The position numbers and the translations under genes are program-made. Of a DNA stretch of 64,000 nucleotides, positions 54,246-64,000 are shown piece by piece; position 1 is the stretch's first letter; each line of letters starts with the position of its first letter. The stretch covers positions 160,629 to 224,628 of the forward strand of contig WIDE01000038.1 of NCBI GenBank assembly GCA_015039315.1, given 5' to 3'. The notes under the pieces are model-generated. The model searched no databases, was not told the DNA's origin, and worked only from the letters and a program-made list of their open reading frames with translations. Source of the stretch: Clavulina sp. PMI_390. Taxonomy: Eukaryota; Basidiomycota; Agaricomycetes; Cantharellales; Hydnaceae.

Positions 54246-57200
54246 TGCGATGTGATGAATGACTTGCGATACGACATAATACGATGCGCCACACATTCTC
54301 GAGGGGTATTCTTATTGCGCCGCGTTTTTTCTTCTGGAGGTTTTTTTTGGTTGGCTGGCTGGCCGACTGTGTGATTGTTATTGGGTGGAGAGACGTTGCG
54401 GATGGGTTGTCTCACTGGCGTGTTCGACGATGGATGAAGGACGACGATGTGTTTCGAGGCAACAACTCGAATGCGGGGTGACGAGAGGCTTCTTTAGGCT
54501 TGGCGAGAATGGCTGGTCATGGCAGATCATGTCGCCAATCCCCTCTTCGTCGGGGCGCGACTCGTTCATGTGCCACAAGGGGGGTTGTGCCAATCCCTTC
54601 CTCCCCCGAGGCCGATCATGTGTTCCGCCGCTTGTTGGGGTGAATGTTGGAAGCTAGGTCGTCGGTCGTATCATTGAGCTGCCATCTCCAGCGCTCAGTA
54701 GTTCATCAGTACCCGACCGCACCTGCAACTCCTCTTCTCGTGTAACCCTGTGGCCCACTCCCCCCGACTCCCTCCCTCGTCGTCATCGCTTTCATTACTT
54801 TCCCCTCGTCACCATCATCATCCTCTCCTACCTTGCCGCCGGCTGGGCTGGGTTCGTATGATCATCTCTGCGCCCCCCATTCCCTTCCTCTCCTCGCCCG
54901 CTATTCCTCTTGCTGCTCCACGAAATTCAAGTTGTACCCTACTCTGGTTCCTCCCTCTCCGTCTTGGGCTTTTTCCTGTACTTGTGAGTGAAACAATTGT
55001 CGATCTTTTATTTCCCCCCTTTGGGGTGGCGGCGGTGATCCCCCTCCTGCCTTCCCCCACCCTCCATCACACCAGTGGACTGGATTCGATATCATCTTCC
55101 CCCGTACCCTTTGATCTGCACCCGAAATAAATCATGATACTGACCGCTGATTATTTTTCCTCGTTCATTTCATCATCTTGCTGTCGCATTTACTCGTTTC
55201 ACCCGTAAACTCCCTTGTTTCTGATCCTCGCTCCGTTTCCTTCCGCCCGGCTCGCTCCAACGCCACATAGCCTCCACTTCCTTGCCGTTCCGCCCTCCTG
55301 CTCTGCTTTCTGTGCTGTTCTGTTTCTCCCCGCTGGGTCGCTCTCCTCACTCGTACTGTGCTATCTAGGCGTTTTGGTGCTCTTCCATGCGCTTGTTCGC
55401 GATTCCCAGACGCGCTCGCTGCTATCTCGTGCCGATTGGCGATCCCTCCCCCTATGTTTCACGAATTTAGACGCGCTCCGACCTTGCTCGTCGTTCCTTA
55501 ACTTTCGTCTGCCCCACTTAGCCCGATTGGGTGTTGTCCGGACCCCTGGGGGGCCCTGCTTTCACCGGTTGGACGTTATGAACCTCCTTTCACCGTCATT
55601 TATTGTAATGCCCCTCATCGCCGCCAACAACTAGTCAGCAAACCAAACCAATTGCATAGTATCTTCTGTCGCATCGCATAGCATATTGTCTCTTTAAGTT
55701 GTGTTTGTACCCGCCGGACACCTCGTGCTCGCCTAGTTCGTATTTTGCTCGTGTGTCCCCACCTCCACTCCCCCCTTCACGTTTCCTTCACAGTATATTC
55801 CACCCCTCCGTCACACCTCCCTACTGTGCCTCTTCTACGCGTGCGTCTGTACCATCCCTCTAGTTGTTGTTGTTGTGTTCGTGTCGCTGGTTGTGTCGCT
55901 CTCGCTTTCGCTGTCGCATCTCGCTGTCGTACTCTGCTATCACCACCACCGCCCCATCTTCTGTGCTTTCACCAGTACAGAGATACCAACCCTTCATCAC
56001 TGTCTCATCCCCACATTTTTTTCATCGCATCTCCCTTGCTTTTTGTTTGACATTCTACCTCGTTTTTTAGACGAACCTCTTGCTACATTTAGTCGTTCTC
56101 CAGCGCCTAGTCGGACGTCGATACCCCCCATCCTCACTTCCACACTCGCCTGTGTACCACCTCCATATCTGCTTGCTTGCCTTTGTCCCCATTGTTCCAT
56201 GATGCTTGCTTGCACTCGCCCCACTTTCCGCGGGATCGTCTTTGTGTAGAATTTTTTTGTTCTCACTGCTGTTCTCCTATCGCTTTTCTTCGCTCTCGGA
56301 TTGGATTTTACTCGCACTTCCTTTCGGTCGTTCGTGGTCGTTAGCGTTGGGTTGGGTTCTCCAGCTATGCACGCTCCCCTCTCGTTCATGCTGCTCATTT
56401 GGAAAGCCCCATCCTTCGCACCTGCGGACGGTCAGTCACCCTTTTCTCTATCTGGTTCATTTTTCACGACCTTTGTGTCCACCAACCCCCCTGATCCCCT
56501 TTCTCGTTCTCGTTTTGTTCTTTCAATAATTCAAATAAACCTGTTGAATATAATTTTGTTTAAATTACCCCCTGTGCTGTCGTCGTCCACCGTATAGATT
56601 GGTGGATAGTAATGGAAGACTCTGTTCTCCTTTTTCTGGCTCTCGACTCGATCTATTTCCCACTCGTTCAAATAGGTTTTGTAACCTGAAGCTTGTTGAG
56701 ATATATGACTGTGAAAAATCATGAGAAATATCCGATTAGTTGTACTACTGCCTTGTAGGTGCATCGCTTCATGGATCCCTCCCATCCACGGCCCAAGCTG
56801 AGGCAAGGATGCTATCACTGTTGATGGCACTTTGGCGCCAACACAGCCACTCACCTATCTGAGTCGTCGATGATCGACACGAACTCAACATCGGCTCTCG
56901 TCACGGGCTCATCAGCTCGAATAAGACAAGGTTTCCGCTGCTGCCTGCACATATATGTCGTGTTTCGATCGTGCCCAACGATGCCCCAGAGTCCAAAGAG
57001 GGCGTGGCAACTTTGCGCGAATGACTTGGGCACAAGTGTGCAGCATAGCGAGTGGGTCGGCTTACTAGCTATCGTCACGGAGGGGCAAGAAACGGAACAC
57101 AACCATTTTCCAGCATCTCTTGCGCCATTCCATTGGCTGGCGTCTCTTGCATGATTGATAATTGACCGGCGTGCTACACTGGTCGGAGAGCACAGTGAAT

Positions 57201-58813
57201 CAGTGTGTTTGTTAATCAACAGAGATAAGTCTTCCACATCTCCGGCTCTGGGATTCTACATAGCGAAAAGCGCGCCATCGTGCGGATATCTTGTCGGCCC
57301 CAGCAAAAAGCTAGTACTCAGAGCCATGCTCAACTTGTCGATCACGTCTCCTCATGATGTTCATATCGTTCATGTTCCACTGAATAGGGTATGTCTTCGC
57401 TTTATCAGCTCGCCCTCACGCCCGCTGATGTTGGTTGGTCTCCCATGCAAAAGTTCTTTGTGGTCGGGCACGGAATCTTGTTTAAGCCCATGAGGGGAAG
57501 CTGCCACTTGCTCAGTTTTCCCCCCATTGGATTTGATTGCTCCATCCCATATCAAACCTCAGCCGAATACCGTATCAATCGCTGCTCATGCCGTGTGCCC
57601 ACGGCCTTCTTCGTCGGACATCCTCACTCTCGCGCTTGTACCCCTCCTTGAACGTTCTACCCGCCGCAAACTCCCGTCAGACACAATACAATTGAGTATA
57701 GAGCACACTCTTTAGGCTCGCTCGCGCTCCGGCTGCCCGTCTATGATGTTGAGGGAGCTCGTGCATGCACAATAATCTATTTTTCTCTCTCCCTGGTTCC
57801 AGGTAGTCAATTGGATCTCCCTGGATAGCCGCATGGTCGGTTCTACTCTTCCAAGGCACTTGGCGGTCGATCCCTTTGACGCCCCAGATTAGTTTATCCA
57901 GCTGAAAGGCACTCTTCGTCGCGCTCATGGCAACAATATGGACCCTACCCGGACGGCTCCAAGAAGCCCTGAAATGGATCATGCGAAGACACTACCTGTA
58001 CTTAGTTGTAATCGATGCTCGGGCGCGGCCGCATCGCCTGATGAGCGGCTGCGTGCCGTCCGTGCATGCCCCTCGTCCCTTGGCCAATGATGGGCCCACA
58101 CCCAAAATTATATGGGGAGTGTGACCGTCACATGGCGAAATGCGTCGTTAGTGCGGGCGTAAGAGGAGTTCCCGAAAGAGCCTCGGCCATGTCGCCTGGG
58201 GAGCGATCATTCCTCCCAGTTGACCATATACTGAGCCCTGCGGCTTCCTGTCCCATGTCTTATCATTTGAACACTCCTGCGCGATCCCCAGTGCACGAAC
58301 CCTCAGCCCTTTCTGTGCGCATGGGCGCTTGTTTGCATTTTGGCGGGCAGTACTTGCCTCTTTAGGATTCATCGGCATCTGCAACGAGGAAATCTCAGCC
58401 TTTGTCTACGTTTAGCCCTTGGGATGCGCAATCGATGCAAGATGTCTGGTTTCCCGAGGTAAGGGAATGAGGCGGGAAATGTATTTTGGTATCAACCACA
58501 GTGTTGTACCACAGCGGACACGTGGAGCATGCTTCACCACGGAGGGTGAGTACATGCAAAATAAGCAGCGATGGAAGGCTGGCATGTGCAGATGTGCCTT
58601 CTTTTCTCCTTTTATTCCCTACACCGCACACCGTGTAAAGATCTCCGCTGCATTTATGTGTATAGCCACCAGAATTCCCAATGTAGAAGCGGACCGAACG
58701 GGTACAATTCCCCACACCCATATATATGAACATCACCTATACACAGTTGTGCCACCCGTTTGCTCCCCCCTCCCACCATCCGACTTTCTGTCCGCGTCTC
58801 TTCCGTCTCCACA
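54246..58813. other. Pyrimidine-rich then gene-poor 4.6 kb
   Basis: From about 54720 to 56530 the plus strand is almost continuously C+T rich, with AATAAA at 55126-55131 and near 56535, so it may be a long 3' UTR or a non-coding transcript of the zinc-finger locus. At 56850-57000 (minus) a frame ending RADVEFVSIIDDSDR abuts a GTGAGT donor and may be an exon, and 57677-57982 (minus) also looks partly coding. Neither gives a recognisable family. Confidence 0.35.
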
Positions 58814-60020
58814 ATGGCTGTCGTCTCTGACGATGACTACTCACCGAAACGATCCCAGAGCTCATCCCAAGGGCGAAAGGCCAGCACTAGTAGCAGGAAT
58901 CGCAAGCTAAGCGCTGCCAGTTCTGCCGCTTCACGAGCCTCCAAGCAGCGCTACGAGGCTCATCGGCCACCACGATCTAAACCCTGGGTGTGCCCTCATT
59001 GCGAAAAGGCTTTCGCGCGGCCCTCATCATTAGAGGAGGTCAGCCATTCATCTCATCGGGCATTGCGGATGACTAGCCGCTGACATGTGCCATGCGATTA
59101 TGACTTCTAGCATCAGTCGTCGCACGACTCGTCTCTCAGTGCGTATGGTTATCCTAGGAGATAGTTCTCATTTGCTCATAGACTTTCACCTCTAGAACAA
59201 CAATGTGAGCTGTGCGGCGCACCCACCAGCACAAAGTCAAACATGCTTCGCCACCAGCGAAGCAAGAAGTGCATCAATGGCCGTCAGAAGTACAACCCCT
59301 CTGAACCATTATCATCGCCGTCCTCATCTCCTTCACCGTCCCTCTCCCCTTCTTCATCTCTCCCACCTGCTCCGTCCGCGCCAAGTCTTGTTGCGCCGCT
59401 GGCTGCGCCTTCACGCTCATCTTCTGAGGCTCCTTCCTTATACGCTCCTACTATCGTATCGCCCTCTCTATCATCCTCTACCCCGCTCCCCGACTCTTCT
59501 ACATCTTTATCTCCCCAAGTTTCCCCATCTCCGATCGATATCGATGGCGATTGGCCGACCCCGTCCACGACGAGTTACTCGCCATTACTACCAACTCCTA
59601 CGACGCCACGACGCAGTAAGTGCCCTCTACCAACTCGCATGAGGCGTTTGACGTATCTGATACTGACGTAAACTCGTGTTCTTGTGCGATGAAGCCATGC
59701 CCAGCCACCCGTCCTTGTTCGACCCTGTTGTCTCCGACAACATCGCAACTACAAGCAATGACTTCGCTGCTTATGCTGCTAGTCGATCATTGTCACTTGA
59801 CATGTACTCTCTGCCCCAATTGTCGTCTGGTTGGAGGGACGAGCCTGTGTCCGCCCTTGGTCTCGAGGGTCTACATTTCCCAACAGGCGTGCAGGATTAT
59901 ACACAGCACTCTACCCCATCCGCTGGATATCTCTCGCTCGATGCATCCAATGCCCCAGGACTTGTCAAATGGACGCTCAGCGAGGACATCGCCGAAATTC
60001 TGGCCTCCCGCGGTGCCTGA
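58814..60020 (+). CDS. C2H2/C2HC zinc-finger protein
   Basis: Four exons join in frame: 58814-59038, 59111-59138 (28 nt), 59196-59615 and 59695-60020, giving 332 residues. The start MAVVSDDDYSPKRSQSSS leads into a basic Ser-rich region. Finger 1 is C60-x2-C63-x12-H76-x3-H80 (CPHCEKAFARPSSLEE then HQSSH). Finger 2 is CELCGAPTSTKSNMLRHQRSKKC, where the last ligand would be Cys after five residues. A long Ser/Pro tract (SSPSSSPSPSLSPSSS) follows, and the C-terminal 110 residues contain VSDNIATTSNDFAAYAASRS and KWTLSEDIAEILASRGA. Gene structure and finger spacing match the member at 31046-32052, including loss of the TGEKP linker (DSSLK). Likely nuclear DNA-binding regulator. Confidence 0.84.
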
Positions 60021-61210
60021 GATCAAGAAGCCCCTATCCCAGTGAAATCCCATTTTTATCGTTTAGTAACCCGTTTGATATTTTATTTTCGTCTTCAAAT
60101 CGATCATCAACCCCCAGGTCAAGCTAGCTCGATTCCTGTGGGCGCGATTTCTATCATTTTCCTTGTTTTCTGGTTCACTTTGGGTCCTTGCTTTGTTTCG
60201 CCGCCTTGCGCAAACCCCTTGATGTTTTTTCTTCTTCTTATTCTCGTAACTCACGCCCGTCACGATTTTGCTATCATATTTCGCTTCCCTGCCGAAAAGA
60301 TCCAGCTTCTGAGAAGCAACTTGAGACGGATCATCATACCCTTCACTCCATCCACAATCCCCCGCATCACCTGAAATCCCTTCCGGCTGCGCTTCAATCT
60401 CCCCCCAGCATTATTAGCACGTATCCTTCATATCCCTATTCATCACGCAAATGGCATTGCTCCCCCCGTCAGCTACCAACCAACCCCCTTCTGACAAGAC
60501 ACGCAGTGGTTTCTTATCGCTCTCTATCTCTGTACCAATAGTTAATCCTTGTTTCTTCTTGCCTGCTCAAATACTCCCCCCTTTCTGCGACCTTCTCATG
60601 GATGCACACGTTATCTGGTGTGGTAAATCTTCTGGTGAAAAGATAGACTAAGTGTGCAATGCACGAATGATCCGCGATCGATTGGGACCTCGTGGCCATC
60701 TCCCGGAAGCTTCAACCTTGTACCGTGCTCATGTGGGGTTTTACCAATATGAGTTGACGGAAGCATCCTCTTGGGTTCTCCCATTTGAGGTCCAAGACAG
60801 AGCAGCTATTCAAAAAGCCACTCTTCTCCTATCTTCAGGCGGACTTCATTATGCTTTTATGACCGATGGCTGTGTCGTGAATTTTACCCCGGACACTCAT
60901 GAGAGATCCCAATAATTGTTGAGTGGCCTCAGACATCAGCGCATCACAAAGAATGGAATTTGATCGTCGAGAACGGCGGGAATCTTTGACATGCTTCGCT
61001 CCCTTACACAATGTGGTATTAGGCTCTCAGGTCTCCGGACTTGGCCTGTTTTTGCTATGAGGGATCTTGAATGTTGGCAACTCGAAGGCTGTGACAGTGG
61101 CAGGGCTCTGATGTGACAGCTCCAACACATGTACAGCATACCGTGCCAGCACCGAGCAGCCTCCTCTATCTTCTACTTCTAGCACACAGCGTAGCTGATC
61201 TGTTACAACT
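60021..61210. other. Intergenic with one small frame
   Basis: 60021-60560 is C+T rich and probably 3' UTR. A frame from ATG 60667 to 60915 encodes about 82 residues (for example RAHVGFYQYELTEASSW, FEVQDRAAIQKATLLL) with protein-like composition but no recognisable family. It is a low-confidence candidate gene. Confidence 0.3.
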
Positions 61211-62425
61211 ATGCTCCGCCTCCCGTTCGAGCTCATTGCTCAGATATTTGGGTACGTTGCCCTTGCTGAGGAGCTGGACCAATCTGCCCTGCAGCGGGCG
61301 ATGCAACTTGCTTCGATATCAAAATATCTTCGTGATATCGTGATTGCTTCCCCAAGTCTTTGGACAAGAATAGTGGTGGCCCCGTCTTCAGTTCGGCCTT
61401 CCTGCGCCGAATCAGAAGCGCTGATTTTTCAGACGATCCTAGCCCGCTCAGGTGGCCTGCCTCTCAGCTTGACAGTGCGGATGAATCTCATGACGGATAT
61501 AGAGCTGTACAAAATATTCCCGTTGATTAAATCAGCCTTTCCACAATGTCGCCATTTGCAGTTGGTGGATCTAGCCCACCTTCACGATTTCATACTCTTT
61601 CCTCTTGCGGACACTCTGCCTCATCTTGTTTCACTAAGCATAACATTTCATAACCCTACTTCGGCCAACCTCTTTCAACGCGCTGGTTTGGCGCCACGGC
61701 TTCGTTCTCTTCAGCTTTGGCATGCCGACATTGCTAGTCTGGGACCCCTCGCCCTCGAGGGACTTATCAATTTGGAGCTCAAGTCCGATTTTGCAATGGA
61801 AGGTCCCAAGCTTGCCCCGTTCTTGGGGCGATGCGAATCATTGACTCATCTCCGGCTCCGCCACCGCACGAAAGTGCGCACTGCATACCCTGCCTCTCCT
61901 ATTCTCCTCCCTAATCTCATTTCATTGATCGCTCCGGACTGCCGCTATCACTCAATGTTCACGATGCCGAAACTCAAACATCTGGGTTGTGTCGGCACGG
62001 CGGGAGAGATGTCCCAGTCACATCTGCCAAATCTCGAGCGCGTCACCCTTGAGGGTATTACCTCAAGGAACAGCTTTGCGTGGGGAGACGTCCCATGGCT
62101 CCTTACAATCCATACGTTGGGGCTCGTAGATGTGCGCTCGCTAGACCGCGTGATCGAGGCCACCCTGTCTCGATCTTCTGGGCCAGGCCACCCATGGAGG
62201 CTCGACAATCTACAAACCATCATGATCAAGCTCGATCCATCTTTCATGGGCATCGATCTACGGTGGTTTGGGCTCAAAGTGCTTCGCATCTTTCAACGTC
62301 GTCGCGGAATTGTGATTCAATGCGAGCAGGAAGTGATTGATAAGATCACATTAGTGGTATCCGAGTTGGAGCCATACCAAACTCGCCTCGCGGAACTTAC
62401 TGATCCTCTAATTCGCGATTGGTAA
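61211..62425 (+). CDS. F-box domain protein
   Basis: Single exon, 404 residues from the ATG at 61211. F-box core LRLPFELIAQIFGYV at residues 2-16, then LASISKYLRDIVIASPSLWTRIV, an LRR-like body (LPHLVSLSITF, GLAPRLRSLQLWHADI, CESLTHLRLRH, LLPNLISLIAPDCRYHSMFTMPKLKHLGC) and a charged tail. It belongs to the same subgroup as 33285-34576 (MQDLPFELLSHIF), which shares PSLWTRI/PTLWTKV and CRYHSMFTMPKLKHL-like blocks. The frame is intact. It converges with the minus-strand gene at 62587. Predicted SKP1-binding SCF substrate receptor; substrate unknown. Confidence 0.83.
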   Translation: MLRLPFELIAQIFGYVALAEELDQSALQRAMQLASISKYLRDIVIASPSLWTRIVVAPSSVRPSCAESEALIFQTILARSGGLPLSLTVRMNLMTDIELYKIFPLIKSAFPQCRHLQLVDLAHLHDFILFPLADTLPHLVSLSITFHNPTSANLFQRAGLAPRLRSLQLWHADIASLGPLALEGLINLELKSDFAMEGPKLAPFLGRCESLTHLRLRHRTKVRTAYPASPILLPNLISLIAPDCRYHSMFTMPKLKHLGCVGTAGEMSQSHLPNLERVTLEGITSRNSFAWGDVPWLLTIHTLGLVDVRSLDRVIEATLSRSSGPGHPWRLDNLQTIMIKLDPSFMGIDLRWFGLKVLRIFQRRRGIVIQCEQEVIDKITLVVSELEPYQTRLAELTDPLIRDW

Positions 62426-62586
62426 ACTCGACCTAAGTGGTGGTCTCATGCGAGAATGAGAGGGGGCTAGTGGAAACTAGGGAGGATCTGGGCCGCTAGT
62501 TCTGCCTTTTTCACCTAGACCTCGTACTGCTTTGATCAAGCATATTTGTATGAAAGGTGTGAAGTAGGTGGCCTAATCAAATTACA

Positions 62587-64000
62587 TTACATCTGGGGTT
62601 CAGTACCATACACTGGCCACCGTGACGCTCCGAAGCCTTTGCGGTCAATCTTTTCCCAGGCGGAAGTGGTGTTCTCGCGAGAGTAGACTCGATGGCGTGG
62701 CCGACAATACGACCATGGAATAGGCGCAGCCCAGTACTTGAACTCGGCGGCAAGCAGTGTAGGGAAATACAGTGTTTCGGGGGTCGAGGTAATGAGAGGT
62801 ATCGCTGGAGATTCGGATGAGCTTGAAGAGCGCAAGGAATCCCTATCGTCAGAGGACTCGGCGACGTTCTCTCGGATTCCTGTAGACAACATGCCCTGAA
62901 AGGCTCTAATTGTGCCTATCCGCTCTCCATCCCATATCAACTCTCGCAACCTACGCAGCCCGCCGAGAATCTGCAGCGCCGCCATACGCCACTCGTTAGC
63001 GCGGCTCTCCACTGCGGCGTCTCCGATGGGGTAGGTGCGCATATGAAGCACCTCAAGGTTCTCGAACTTCACGAGCACGTGGTCGAAAAATGGGGAACTG
63101 CTAAACTGGACCCTTGGGAGGTTCACAGTGAGGTGCGTGAGGGTGAAAAACGAGGACCCGAGGTTTGCCAACATGGGATCCAGCCTATCGGAGCTAGTAG
63201 AAATAGGTGGGAAATCCCATATCCGAAGCTTCTCTAATTTCTTGCCCTTGGCGACCGATGATTCCCGAACATCGAGAATATCCAGAGAGGTCAGGTATGG
63301 GAGCCAAGCGCTGTCAATGAGCCTGTGATCAAGTGTCTGTCTGCGCCTCGAAAACCCGCCACACGCGAGATCGAGGGTGCGGACGTTAAGACAGCTTGCC
63401 CAAAAGGGGAATGGGATAGAGTTGAAGTTGAGGTTCGTAGCCAAGCTGCGCAGATTTGGCAACGAGAGCTCCGAGAGGATGATGTCGCTGGCCATCACGC
63501 GATAAACTTCGGGCCCTTCCACTTCGATTCCCAGAGACACGAGGTTTGGGAGAGAGTTGATAGCGATGCTGAAAATGGGAAGGAAAGGAGCAACAGTTCG
63601 GAGCTCGAGCGTGTGCCCTTTGTCCGTAGGGAGAGGTGGCAGCATATCATACTTCATGATGATGCTCAGATGTTGCACCAGCGCTACCTTTCCACGAGTA
63701 TGAAGGTTTTGTACTCGTGCCTCAATAGCTTCAGATGGGTCCTCCCAAGTATCGTTCCGAAGGGTGTAGCAACGCCATAGGCGGGGACGAGTGACGAGCT
63801 CGAGGTCTTGATTGAGTTGTGAGAGAACCTTGAGCGCCGAAAAATCCGCACCCTTGACAATCTCGAGCATGATATCCCAGGGCAGGCTTGGAAGCTATAA
63901 AAAAGTTAGGTGAATCAACTATGCCAATGATAAGGACTCGGTGATGGCATACTTTGGGCTGGGGGCTGGGGGATGGAACTGGATCAGGAACTATTATAGA
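62587..64000 (-). CDS. F-box/LRR-type protein, 5' end outside window
   Basis: The last exon is 62587-63894 and the end of an earlier exon is 63953-64000, separated by a 58-nt intron (GTATGC...TTTTTATAG), phase 0. The junction gives PVPSPSPQPK then LPSLPWDIMLEIVKGADF, followed by ALKVLSQLNQDLELVTRPRLW, a typical F-box. LRR-like segments follow (LPNLVSLGIEVEG, SLPNLRSLATNLNF, ALQILGGLRRLRELIWDG), then a Ser-rich acidic stretch (SSDDRDSLRSSSSSES) and a C-terminal ERIGTIRAFQG-to-YGTEPQM region. Unlike the other F-box genes here it is spliced and belongs to a different subgroup. The ATG at 63870 is internal to the F-box and is not the start. Confidence 0.78.

Overview
The window is nuclear DNA of a filamentous basidiomycete, most likely an Agaricomycete. 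I infer this from genes dense with 50-90 nt GT-AG introns, an arginine-biosynthesis ArgJ-type gene of fungal form, a DDHD phospholipase split into 20 exons, DUF6534-like membrane proteins, and a large expansion of single-exon F-box proteins. The expansion recalls Rhizoctonia/Ceratobasidium-like or other Agaricomycete genomes, but the species cannot be fixed from sequence alone. There are no prokaryotic operons, rRNA, tRNA or CRISPR arrays that I can support.

Layout. 0-5.2 kb: tandem and divergent F-box genes (a 3' fragment and three full genes). 5.2-9.1 kb: no convincing gene. 9.1-10.8 kb: a two-exon serine-rich protein of unknown function. 12.7-18.2 kb: three F-box genes on the minus strand, the middle one broken by two in-frame TAG codons. 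18.6-22.6 kb: a complete DDHD phospholipase gene, for which all 20 exons could be joined in frame. 22.8-24.1 kb: an F-box pseudogene. 25.5-27.1 kb: the ArgJ/ARG7 gene (4 exons). 28.6-32.1 kb: two C2H2 zinc-finger genes on the minus strand. 33.3-34.6 kb: an F-box gene with a one-base frameshift, divergent from a 10-exon peroxisomal-type 2,4-dienoyl-CoA reductase (34.7-36.5 kb). 37.1-42.8 kb: two paralogous, intron-rich membrane-protein genes. 43-50 kb: gene-poor. 50.2-54.2 kb: a large C2H2 regulator with a long intron and a 142-bp tandem duplication. 54.2-58.8 kb: pyrimidine-rich and gene-poor. 58.8-60.0 kb: a fourth C2H2 gene. 61.2-64.0 kb: two more F-box-type genes, the last running off the window.

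How the parts relate. The metabolic genes (ArgJ, phospholipase, reductase) are unrelated housekeeping functions. The accessory content is two dispersed families. One is about eleven F-box loci, several decayed, which looks like birth-and-death evolution of SCF-ubiquitin-ligase adaptors. The other is four C2H2 proteins that share an unusual gene structure: a 28-nt microexon carries both zinc-binding histidines of finger 1 and shifts the frame if skipped. Two perfect tandem duplications (86 bp and 142 bp) and two single-base homopolymer shifts fall in coding sequence. They are either very recent mutations or assembly errors.
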